64,000 bases of DNA, taken from contig CAZBKM010000005.1 of the NCBI GenBank assembly GCA_964492485.1, positions 74,028-138,027 on the forward strand, in the 5' to 3' direction. This DNA comes from UBA5336 sp964492485 (GTDB lineage: Bacteria > Pseudomonadota > Alphaproteobacteria > Caulobacterales > Hyphomonadaceae). The stretch's first letter is position 1. Every line of letters begins with the position of its first letter. The position numbers and the translations under genes were made by a program. Of this stretch, positions 50,484-58,400 are shown one piece after another. The notes beneath the pieces were generated by a model. That model saw only the letters and a program-made list of their open reading frames with translations. It made no database searches and was not told the DNA's origin.

Positions 50484-50734
50484 CCTGTTCGGTCAGCGCC
50501 TGGACCAGGTTCAAGACAGCGAAAGTCCGCCTGCGGACGGCGGCCCTCGAAATCGATGTGACAGACATTGCGCTCATGGCGCCGGCACCAGACCTGAAGG
50601 CCCATGTCGGTGAAGCCGATGTCCAGCACCGTGTAGTCCCGAAGCGAGCGCGCATCGGTCTGGCCCGCGCTGAATTCGGCGTGGCAGGCATTGCAGACCA
50701 GCGGCTCCCGGATGGCATACAAGAGATGATCCAT
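50480..50734 (-). CDS. Small Cys/His-rich protein, possible zinc ribbon
   Basis: 84 residues from ATG 50734 (GGAG seven bases upstream). LVCNACHAEF gives a CxxC pair and VWCRRHERNVCHIDFEG a second set of Cys/His, the arrangement of a zinc-binding fold. No known family is recognised. It sits between the dehydrogenase and tRNA-Thr, and 50735-50949 upstream holds nothing I can identify. Confidence 0.55.
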   Translation of the reverse strand: MDHLLYAIREPLVCNACHAEFSAGQTDARSLRDYTVLDIGFTDMGLQVWCRRHERNVCHIDFEGRRPQADFRCLEPGPGADRTG

Positions 50735-50949
50735 GACCTGTCTCCGGCTGAGTTCCGCCAGCGGAGCTAAACCGCGACGCCGGCGCATCAAGCATGGCCT
50801 GGACGACCGGCATCCGCACTGGGGCCCGGCACGCGTCCTTCGGCATGCGCACCGGACCGGAGGCCACCGAGGACCGGACCCGAAGCCGGGTCCGCATTCA
50901 GGCCAGAGGCGAGGTCTGACCCATGTGTCCGGGTCGGACAGCAGGCGGG

Positions 50950-51025
50950 TGGTGCCGCAAGAGGGACTCGAACCCCCGACCTATGCATTACGAATGCATT
51001 GCTCTACCAGCTGAGCTATTGCGGC
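50950..51025 (-). tRNA. tRNA-Thr, anticodon CGT
   Basis: Read on the minus strand: acceptor GCCGCAA pairs with TTGCGGC, D arm GCTC/GAGC, anticodon stem ATGCA/TGCAT with loop TTCGTAA, T arm GGGGG/CCCTC around TTCGAGT, discriminator A and an encoded CCA. Anticodon CGT reads threonine codon ACG. Confidence 0.97.
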
Positions 51026-51094
51026 AGCACGGGTCGCTCCATACAGCGCGCGATGCGGGGTCGCAAGCCTTCGCGGGTGTGGGGTGGCGTCGTG

Positions 51095-52582
51095 TCAGGT
51101 TTCGTCGCGGGGCGCGTAGTCGCGAGGGGGGTCCAGCGCCTCGCTTTGGGGTGTCCGTAGCGTTGCCCGCCCGTCAGCGGACGCAGCGTCAACGGCCGCA
51201 GGCTCGCGGCGCGGGCCGGGGGCGCCGTCGGGTCCGGCCAGAGCCAGCGGCTTGCTGGCGTCAAGCTCGCGGTGGAATCCCTCATGGCGCGGGTGCACCA
51301 GTTCGCCCGTGTCGCCGAAGGCATAGACCAGGCGCGACCAGTCCCTGACGCTGTAGTCGAACGCGCCGCCGCGCGGGTCCAGATCAGACCAGTCGGCCTC
51401 ACGGGCGGCCGTGGCGGCGGTCAGGGCCCAGCGGTCCGCCTCGGCGGTATCGCCATAGCCTTTCAGAGCCCGCGACAGGAGCTGGCACAGGCGCGCGGTC
51501 GGCTTCTCCTCGATCAGCAGGGCGAGCTCGCGTACGGCATTGATCCAGTCGCGACGCTGCATTGCGCGTTCCGCGATCAGGATGCGGCTCTCACGGTGGC
51601 CCGGATGGGCGGCGATCAGGGCATCCAGACGCTTTTCGGCGGCAGTCTGGCCTTCACCGGGAAGGATCCTGCCAGCCAGGTGTGCCAGCGCCGGGTGGGG
51701 GCGGGCCTTCCAGGCGAGCTCAAGGACCGACTGGGCGGCCCGGGTCTTTCCGTCTGCGATCAGGTGGCGCGCGCCGTGCCAGGCAGCGGGTGGAAAGTCT
51801 GGTGCCAGCCGAATGGCGTCCGCCAGCGCCTTCTGGGCCTCGCCGCGATGATTGGGACCCAGGCCCGCAGCCTGTGCCGTCATCAGCACGGCCCGCCTGC
51901 GATCCAACCGCTCGCCCCGGATCGCCCCGCGGCGCGCGCCGGCGGCCAGGGTCTCCAGCGCGCTCGCCCAGCGGCCCTGGCTGACCTGAAGGTCGAAGAG
52001 CGAGTTGAAGGGCCAATCGGCGCTGGACTTGAGGTCCAGGGCTCGCCTGGCCCGGTCCTCGGCGATCTTCGTGTCACCGCGCGCAATCGCGGCGGCGGCT
52101 GCACCTCGAAGGCCCGCAAGCTGGCCGCCCGGCAGTCGCATCAACTGGCCCCAGGCGCGCTCGGCCTCTGCCCAGTCCTCGGCCGCCTCGGCGGCACGGG
52201 CTTCGAGGAGCAGTTTCAGCCGGTCATCCTCGGCATGGGGCGAGGCCTTGCGAAGCAGCTTGTAGGCGGTACGGGCATCACCTGCCTCCGCCGCCAGGAG
52301 CCCCTCGGCCAGCGCCCTGTTCGCCTTGCGTGCACGTCCCGCCTTGCGCGCGCGGCCGAACGACCAGGGCAGGGTGACCAGGCCAGTCGTGACCCACCAG
52401 GCGGCGGCCGCCAGCCCCGCCAGCAGCAGGCCCAGCAAGAGGGCAAGACCGAGCGGCAGCGACAGGGTCGTGCCCGGAACGGTGATCTCGACCGTGCCCT
52501 CCAGGGTGTAGAGCGCATAGCCGGCGAAGGCTGCACCGCCCGCGACGAGCAGCAGGACCATCAGCGTTGTCAGTCGGATCAT
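51095..52582 (-). CDS. hemY: HemY-like TPR membrane protein
   Basis: Heme-pathway associated inner-membrane protein. 495 residues: two N-terminal membrane helices (about 5-25 and 42-67) then TPR-like helical repeats to about 420 and a disordered proline/alanine tail. Motifs include LLEARAAEAAEDWAEAERAW and RDWINAVRELALLIEEKPTA. Overlaps the Mic60-type gene by four bases; the order hemC-hemD-mic60-hemY is typical. Exact function is unknown even in model organisms. Confidence 0.9.
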   Translation of the reverse strand: MIRLTTLMVLLLVAGGAAFAGYALYTLEGTVEITVPGTTLSLPLGLALLLGLLLAGLAAAAWWVTTGLVTLPWSFGRARKAGRARKANRALAEGLLAAEAGDARTAYKLLRKASPHAEDDRLKLLLEARAAEAAEDWAEAERAWGQLMRLPGGQLAGLRGAAAAAIARGDTKIAEDRARRALDLKSSADWPFNSLFDLQVSQGRWASALETLAAGARRGAIRGERLDRRRAVLMTAQAAGLGPNHRGEAQKALADAIRLAPDFPPAAWHGARHLIADGKTRAAQSVLELAWKARPHPALAHLAGRILPGEGQTAAEKRLDALIAAHPGHRESRILIAERAMQRRDWINAVRELALLIEEKPTARLCQLLSRALKGYGDTAEADRWALTAATAAREADWSDLDPRGGAFDYSVRDWSRLVYAFGDTGELVHPRHEGFHRELDASKPLALAGPDGAPGPRREPAAVDAASADGRATLRTPQSEALDPPRDYAPRDET

Positions 52583-53865
52583 GGGTCGGTGGGCCCTTCC
52601 TCGCGCATCAGCGTCAGCCGCAGCCGGTCGATGGTCCGCTCCAGATCACGCCGGCGGCGGGCATCCTCGATCCAGGGCGCTGCGACGTCCAGCGCAGGTC
52701 CGGTCAGGCTCTCCAGGGCGCCGATGGCGCCGCCCAGATCGCCGGCCGCCAGTGCGGTGCGCGCCGTCTCGACCGCGACGTCGGGGCCCGTCTCGCCGTC
52801 GCGGCGAATCTGGATTTGCCCGCCCGAGAGCCGTTCCACGAGTCCTTCGGCGCCGCTGGCGTCGGCTTGCTGGGCGGCGCGCAGGGAGGCATCCAGCGTG
52901 TCCAGGCGCCGGGCCAGCGTCTCGCGTGTAGGCGCGCCCTCCAGCGCCAGATCCTCAAGGTCTGCGACCACGGGGTCGTCCGGCCGCGCCGCGCGCAGGT
53001 CACGCCAGGCTGGCTGGAAGCCCTGGCCCCGTCGCGCGGCGGCCTCTATCTCGGCGAGCGACAATGCGGCCCGCGACGCCTCGGCGGCGGCCTGGCCTGC
53101 GACGCGAACCGTTTCGATCCGGCCCGCCAGGTCCGCCAGCCGGTCGTCCAGGCGTGCCTCGAGCTGCGAGACCTGATCGGCCAGGGACCCGACCCGCTCC
53201 CCCAGACCGGTGTCGGCCGGATCGAGACTGTCGAGATCCGCCCGCAAGGTCGAAAGCGTGCCGGTCAAGGCTTCGAGCGTCTGGGCAAGGCGATCGATCC
53301 GCCGATCCTGGCTTTCCACCCGGCTGTCCACATCGGCGAGCTGTGTTTCGGTCCGCTCGGCCTGGTTGGCGAGCGCCCGGACCCGGGCCGTCAGACCGCT
53401 GGTGTCGGCGGCCGCGCCGTCGCCCGGCGCCGGTGCGGCAAGGTCCGTGGCCTCATCCAGCCTGGCGGCCACCGTGTCGAGGCGCCGCTCGATGCTGTCG
53501 AAACGCCGGGTCACGTCGGCTTCCATGGCGGCCGCCCCGTCGAGACGGTCGAGCCGGGGGGCAATCGCATCGACCCGCTCGGAGAGGGACGAGACCTGGC
53601 GGCGCAGCTCGCCCAGATCCTGGGGGTTTCCCGCCGCATCGCGACCGGCCGCAGCCGGGTCGGTCGCCGTGGCGCGCGTCAGAACGGTGCCGCCAAGGGT
53701 GCCACCAGCCATCGCCAGCACCAGGACCAGGAGCAGTGCGAACCATCCCGGTCCCTGCCTCGACCGCGGCGCATCCTCTGGCGCAGGCTCGAACTCCGCG
53801 TCAATCGGCGCGTCGCCCGGCTCAGGCTCCGGCGAGGCTTCCTCCTGACGGTCTGATTCGCTCAT
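52579..53865 (-). CDS. Mitofilin/Mic60-type inner-membrane protein
   Basis: 428 residues: acidic cytoplasmic N-terminus, one membrane helix (about 41-62), a long coiled coil (about 80-265, with repeated LxxRVDxL-type heptads) and a C-terminal mitofilin-like helical domain (ALSLAEIEAAARRGQGFQPA). Alphaproteobacterial Mic60 is encoded in the heme operon and shapes cell membranes, ancestral to mitochondrial cristae Mic60. Encoded here between hemD and hemY, as expected. Confidence 0.85.
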   Translation of the reverse strand: MSESDRQEEASPEPEPGDAPIDAEFEPAPEDAPRSRQGPGWFALLLVLVLAMAGGTLGGTVLTRATATDPAAAGRDAAGNPQDLGELRRQVSSLSERVDAIAPRLDRLDGAAAMEADVTRRFDSIERRLDTVAARLDEATDLAAPAPGDGAAADTSGLTARVRALANQAERTETQLADVDSRVESQDRRIDRLAQTLEALTGTLSTLRADLDSLDPADTGLGERVGSLADQVSQLEARLDDRLADLAGRIETVRVAGQAAAEASRAALSLAEIEAAARRGQGFQPAWRDLRAARPDDPVVADLEDLALEGAPTRETLARRLDTLDASLRAAQQADASGAEGLVERLSGGQIQIRRDGETGPDVAVETARTALAAGDLGGAIGALESLTGPALDVAAPWIEDARRRRDLERTIDRLRLTLMREEGPTDP

Positions 53866-53896
53866 GGCGGCAGTCTATACCCGCGCCCGGCCCACC

Positions 53897-54613
53897 TCAA
53901 ACGGAACCCAGCGCCGCGTCCAGGGTGGCGAGCAGGGCGGCCTCGTTCGGCGCCCCGGCAACATGGCGTCCGCGCCAGTTGAGATCCCCTACCGGTTCCA
54001 GTGCGGCGTCCGAGACGGCGACCGCCCGGGTATTCGAGAGATCGGCGCCCACGGCAAGCGCAGCGAACGCGGCTGCCCCCTTCGCAGAATGGAACAGGAC
54101 GGCCCCCAGCGTGCCGGTGCGCAGGGCGGTCTCGACCTCCGCCGTAAAGGCCGGCGCGGGTTGCGGGGTATAGAGAGGGGCGAAACGGACCTCGAACCCC
54201 GCGTTCCGCAGGCTCTCGGCCAGCCGTCCGGCGGCCGCTGCGTTTGCCACGTGCAACAAGGCGCCGGCACCGGGATCTGCCGTGCTGCCAACCAGATCGG
54301 CAAGCGCAGACGCGTCGCCATGGGCGCAGCGCCGGTCCTGGAATCCGCTGTCCCGCGCCGCGGCGTCGGTCGCGGGACCGACGCACCAGGCGGTCAGATC
54401 ACGTTCGGGTCGCATGGCCGCAAAGGCCCTGACGCCGTTGGCGCTGGTGAACAGGAGACCCTGAAGGCCGGCGAGGGACAGTTCGGGCGGAGGATCGGTC
54501 GGGTGCAGCGACAGGGCGGGGCTGACGAGGGGCTCGTAGCCACGATGGCGCAGTGCCGCGGCGGTCTCCTCCGCGCCCGGCTGGGTCCGTGTGACAAGGA
54601 TGCGGGCGGTCAC
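53897..54613 (-). CDS. hemD: Uroporphyrinogen-III synthase
   Basis: Closes and inverts ring D of hydroxymethylbilane. 238 residues with the two-lobed Rossmann-like pattern; motifs ILVTRTQPGAEETAAALRHR at the start, LLFTSANGVRAFAAM and GTLGAVLFHSAKGAAAFAAL. HemD is poorly conserved, but it overlaps hemC by four bases, which supports the call. Confidence 0.92.
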   Translation of the reverse strand: MTARILVTRTQPGAEETAAALRHRGYEPLVSPALSLHPTDPPPELSLAGLQGLLFTSANGVRAFAAMRPERDLTAWCVGPATDAAARDSGFQDRRCAHGDASALADLVGSTADPGAGALLHVANAAAAGRLAESLRNAGFEVRFAPLYTPQPAPAFTAEVETALRTGTLGAVLFHSAKGAAAFAALAVGADLSNTRAVAVSDAALEPVGDLNWRGRHVAGAPNEAALLATLDAALGSV

Positions 54614-55563
54614 AGGTCTTCAAACGCGGGCAGCGCGCCGCCGGCCGCCTCCCGGATGGTCTCTGCGACCTCCGCGCCCAGCGCGATCAGGCCCGCGTCG
54701 TCGGTCTCCGCAGCGACGTCGGCTTCCGCGCGCCAGACCTGGCGGCCATCAAGGCTGAACACTTCGCCGCGCAAACGTAGTCGCTCGCCTTCATCGAATA
54801 GATGTCCGGCGATCGGGGTGCGGCAGCTTCCGTCCAGCGTGGCCAGGAAACTTCGCTCTGCCAGGGAGGCGCGGCGGGTGGGCTCGTCGGTCATCCGGGC
54901 AAAGACCTCGCTGAGCGTTTCGGTGAGAACCGCATCGCGGATCACGACAACGATTGTGCCCTGACCGGCGGAGGGCAGCATGTCCGCCATGTCGATCGGA
55001 TGGCCCACATGGGTCATCCCAAGCCGTTCGAGGCCGGCCATGGCGAGCCACGTGGCGTCTGCCTGACCGGCCTCCAGCTTCTCGAGCCGGGTCTGGACCT
55101 TCCCGCGAAAGGGCACGACGCGGACGTCCGGCCGGAGGGCGAGTGTCTGTGCCTCGCGGCGCAGGCTGGCCGTGCCCACCACGGCGCCTTCCGGAAGCGC
55201 GCGGGGATGGGTGCAACTGGCACAGATGAAAGCTTCGCGCGGATCGGCCCGGCGAGGCCACGCAACTGCCGTCTGGCCGGCAGGCAGGCGGCTTGGCACG
55301 TCCTTCAGCGAGTGCACGCCGATGTCGACTTCACCCGCCGCCAGGGCCCGGTCGATCTCCTTGGTGAACAGGCCCTTGCCGCCGGAACTGATCAACCGTT
55401 CGCTCGTCAGCTTGTCGCCGCTGGTCGTGTAGCTGACGATCTCACCGCGCACACCGCCATCGGTCAGCGCCACCAGCGCGTCGGCCACTTCGCGGGCCTG
55501 GGCCAGGGCGAGGGGTGAACCGCGTGTGCCCACGCGCAGGATCAGGGGGGCGGTGCTTGGCAT
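54610..55563 (-). CDS. hemC: Porphobilinogen deaminase
   Basis: Polymerises four porphobilinogens to hydroxymethylbilane. 317 residues. Asp88 in HSLKDVPSRLPAG and the dipyrromethane-cofactor Cys247 in FLATLDGSCRTPIAGH are in place; TRGSPLALAQAREV and ASLRREAQTLALRPD are family sequences. First gene of the hemC-hemD-mic60-hemY unit. Confidence 0.97.
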   Translation of the reverse strand: MPSTAPLILRVGTRGSPLALAQAREVADALVALTDGGVRGEIVSYTTSGDKLTSERLISSGGKGLFTKEIDRALAAGEVDIGVHSLKDVPSRLPAGQTAVAWPRRADPREAFICASCTHPRALPEGAVVGTASLRREAQTLALRPDVRVVPFRGKVQTRLEKLEAGQADATWLAMAGLERLGMTHVGHPIDMADMLPSAGQGTIVVVIRDAVLTETLSEVFARMTDEPTRRASLAERSFLATLDGSCRTPIAGHLFDEGERLRLRGEVFSLDGRQVWRAEADVAAETDDAGLIALGAEVAETIREAAGGALPAFEDL

Positions 55564-55663
55564 GGCGGACGCCTACCCGGCGCATTCGGCGCTTGCAAGC
55601 TTGACGAAGCTGCGATCCCGGTGCACCGGGGCATATCGTTATTCGATCTGCGGGAGATGCGAG

Positions 55664-57589
55664 ATGTTTTTACCACGAACACGCATGGCGATGCTCCCCC
55701 TGCTGCTCGGGCTGGGGGCATGCGCGCAAATCGGAACCTCTCCAGATACGCGCGCGACGTCGGGGCCTGCGCGCGAGGTCGCAATGCCCGGCGAACCCAT
55801 ACCCAGCGCGGCACCGACCGAAAGCGAGACCGAACGCCTGAACGCCTGGCTGGATGCGCGCTATGAGGAGCAGCTTCACTTCAGCCCGATCAGTCTGACC
55901 ATGCAGGGGCGGGACGCGCGTACCGCGGAACTCGACGATTACTCGGTGGCGGCAGAGGAGGCGCGGCTCGCCTGGCGCCTCGCCACGGTGGAGGCGCTGA
56001 AATCGCGGTTCGACTACGAGGCGCTGAGCCCGTCCGGCCGGCTGTCCTATGATCTCTGGGTGTACCAGGCTGAACAGGCCGAGCAGGGACGCGCGTTCCG
56101 GGCGAACGAGTATGTCTTCCACCAGATGGGTGGACCGCACAGTTTCCTGCCCACCTTCATGATCAACTTCCATGACGTGCAGACGGCGCAGGACATGCGC
56201 GACTATGTCTCGCGCCTGGTCGCGATGGAACGGGCGCTCGGCCAGGCGCTGGCACGGGCGCGCGACAATGCCGCCGCCGGTGTGCGTCCGCCGCGCTTCG
56301 CCTATGAGCAGGTGATCGACCAGGCCCGGAAAGTGATCACCGGCGCGCCCTTCACCGACAGCGACGAGGATGCCGCCCTCTGGGCCGACATCAAGGCGGA
56401 GATCTCGGGATTGGAGGAGGGCGGCCAGTTGACGCCCCGCGAAGCCGAGGCGCTGCGGGTGCAGGCACGTGACGCGCTCATCCTGCATGTGGCGCCGGCC
56501 TATCAGGAACTTATTGCCTTCCTCGAGCGGGATCTGCCCAATACGGCACGGTCGGCCAGCGGCGTGTCGACGCGTCCCAATGGCGAGGCGTATTACGACC
56601 ACCGGCTTTCGGTCTACACCACAACCGACATGACCGCCGACGAGATACACGAACTGGGCCTGTCGGAGGTAGAGCGTATCCGTGGCGAGATGCTCGCGAT
56701 CAAGGACGAGGTGGGCTTCGAGGGCGACCTGCAGGCCTTCTTCGAGCATGTTCGCGAGGCGGATTGGAACTATTATCCGGATACGGATGAGGGCCGGCAG
56801 GCCTATCTCCGCGATGCCAAGGCCGCCATCGACAACATCCGGGAGCGGCTGCCGGACTATTTTGGCGTGCTGCCCGAGGCCGAACTGGTGGTGAAACGCG
56901 TCGAGCCGTTTCGCGAGCGCGACGGGGCGGCGCAGCACTACTATCCCGGCACGCCCGACGGCACGCGACCGGGCATCTACTATGTCCACCTGTCCGACAT
57001 GACGGCCATGCCGAAAAACCAGCTTGAAGTGATCGCCTATCATGAGGGGCTTCCGGGCCACCACATGCAGATCTCGATCGCTCAGGAACTGGATACGGTG
57101 CCGGAATTCCGGACACAGGCCCATTTCGGGGTCTATATCGAGGGCTGGGCGCTGTACTCCGAAGCGCTCGCCAAGGAAATGCCGGGCACCTACCAGGACG
57201 CGTATTCCGACTTCGGCCGTCTGACCACGGAACTTTGGCGCGCGGTCCGCCTGGTTGTCGATACGGGCCTGCATGCCAAGGGATGGACAGAAGACGAGGC
57301 GATCGACTACTTCATGAAGAATTCGCCGGAACCCTTCAAGTCGATCCAGTCGGAGGTTCAGCGCTACCTGGTCATGCCGGGTCAGGCGGTCAGCTACAAG
57401 GTCGGCATGCTGAAGATCCAGGCCCTGCGGGCAAAGGCCGAGGCCGAGCTGGGTGAGGATTTCGACCTCGCCGCCTTCCATGACACGGTCCTGACCGGTG
57501 GGGCCATGCCGCTGGACCTGCTGGAGCGCCGGGTGAACGGCTGGATTGAGGAGACGCGGGCCGAGGCGCGCGCGTCAACGGAAGCGTAG
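55664..57589 (+). CDS. DUF885 lipoprotein, metallopeptidase-like
   Basis: 641 residues from ATG 55664 (GGGAG upstream), lipobox LGAC with Cys17. Residues about 55-630 match DUF885, helical proteins with a zinc-peptidase site: HEGLPGHH at 460-467, with the downstream EGWALYSE probably supplying the third ligand. Some members are periplasmic or secreted peptidases; substrate unknown. Divergent from hemC. A start at 55526 would place the signal internally and is not used. Confidence 0.9.
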   Translation: MFLPRTRMAMLPLLLGLGACAQIGTSPDTRATSGPAREVAMPGEPIPSAAPTESETERLNAWLDARYEEQLHFSPISLTMQGRDARTAELDDYSVAAEEARLAWRLATVEALKSRFDYEALSPSGRLSYDLWVYQAEQAEQGRAFRANEYVFHQMGGPHSFLPTFMINFHDVQTAQDMRDYVSRLVAMERALGQALARARDNAAAGVRPPRFAYEQVIDQARKVITGAPFTDSDEDAALWADIKAEISGLEEGGQLTPREAEALRVQARDALILHVAPAYQELIAFLERDLPNTARSASGVSTRPNGEAYYDHRLSVYTTTDMTADEIHELGLSEVERIRGEMLAIKDEVGFEGDLQAFFEHVREADWNYYPDTDEGRQAYLRDAKAAIDNIRERLPDYFGVLPEAELVVKRVEPFRERDGAAQHYYPGTPDGTRPGIYYVHLSDMTAMPKNQLEVIAYHEGLPGHHMQISIAQELDTVPEFRTQAHFGVYIEGWALYSEALAKEMPGTYQDAYSDFGRLTTELWRAVRLVVDTGLHAKGWTEDEAIDYFMKNSPEPFKSIQSEVQRYLVMPGQAVSYKVGMLKIQALRAKAEAELGEDFDLAAFHDTVLTGGAMPLDLLERRVNGWIEETRAEARASTEA

Positions 57590-57600
57590 CGGGTGGCCAT

Positions 57601-57685
57601 TCGCGGATAGCGCTTCCGTCAAAGGCGAAAACGCTATCCGCGACGGTCTTGAGCCCATCGAACCGCCGGTGACCTACCCGGCGGT
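57601..57685. terminator. Two inverted repeats between converging genes
   Basis: TCGCGGATAGCG (57601-57612) and CGCTATCCGCGA (57632-57643), perfect over 12 bases, then ACCGCCGG (57662-57669) and CCGGCGGT (57678-57685). They lie between the DUF885 gene and arsC, which converge, and could terminate both. The first contains GCGCTTCC and GGCGAA, words also found in R1, so it may be a decayed R1 element. Confidence 0.5.
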
Positions 57686-57705
57686 GAGGGCGGTGGGGGC
57701 GCCGC

Positions 57706-58191
57706 TCAGGCCTCGTCGTGGATTGCCTGTAGCCGGGCGCGAAGCTCGGCGGCCGGGACCGTGCCGTCGAAGGCGAGCTCCGGCAAACGGGCCACGCGAT
57801 GGGCCAGCGCGTCATAGGCGGCTTCGAAGGCCGCCCGCAGGGTATCGTCGGGCGCGGCCGCGGGATCGGGCAGGCCCCAATGGGCCTGGACCGGCTGGCC
57901 CGGCCAGTAGGGGCAGTTTTCTCCCGCCGCATTGTCGCAAACGGTGATGACGGCCTGCATCCTCGGCGCGTCCGGGGCGGCGAACACGTCCCAGCTCTTG
58001 GACGTCAGTCCGGTCGTGTCATGCCCCTTTTCCTGCAGCAGACGCAGCGCCATCGGGTGTGGTGCACCCTTCGGCGTGGACCCCGCGGAGTGCCCGCGAA
58101 AACCCGGAAGGCTCGAAATCAGCGCTTCCCCGAGAATCGATCTCGCGGAATTTCCGGTACACAGGATCAGGATGTCGACCGATTGGGACAT
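57706..58191 (-). CDS. arsC: Arsenate reductase ArsC (low-molecular-weight phosphatase, thioredoxin type)
   Basis: Reduces arsenate to arsenite. 161 residues. P-loop CTGNSARS starts at Cys11; second redox Cys85 and third Cys93 (VCDNAAGENCPYWPG) form the relay expected of this class. Neither an efflux pump nor an ars regulator is adjacent; the ArsR gene at 31.8 kb could be related but is far away. Confidence 0.92.
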   Translation of the reverse strand: MSQSVDILILCTGNSARSILGEALISSLPGFRGHSAGSTPKGAPHPMALRLLQEKGHDTTGLTSKSWDVFAAPDAPRMQAVITVCDNAAGENCPYWPGQPVQAHWGLPDPAAAPDDTLRAAFEAAYDALAHRVARLPELAFDGTVPAAELRARLQAIHDEA

Positions 58192-58298
58192 GCCGAGCTC
58201 ATTTTCCAGTCGATACGTGTCAGTCAGGATGCCCTACAATCTTGTTGTGGAGCATCTTCTTGAGGTGAGGCGGTGGCCACTTCGTTCCGGCAGGTTTC

Positions 58299-58400
58299 AG
58301 AGCAAGTTCGGAGCAAACGGACCCGGTTGCGAACGGAGACTTGCGCAAGACCAATGATGTAAAGCGACGGTCCGGCGTGCAACGAAAGACCGGCGCTCTA
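58299..58400 (+). repeat. R2 two-hairpin repeat, copy 3 (at the alkaline phosphatase 3' end)
   Basis: Starts AGAGCAAGTTCGG and ends GGCGCTCTAG, the last three bases being the reverse complement of the phosphatase stop codon TAG. Hairpin 1 and hairpin 2 are arranged as in copies 1 and 2. The 100 bases 58192-58298 before it show nothing else. Confidence 0.75.

Noticed and set aside
51272..53856. Long plus-strand frames over hemY and the Mic60 gene
   Set aside because: Composition of shadow frames (Arg/Ala/Gly/Pro), while the minus-strand products have membrane helices, TPR and coiled-coil patterns.
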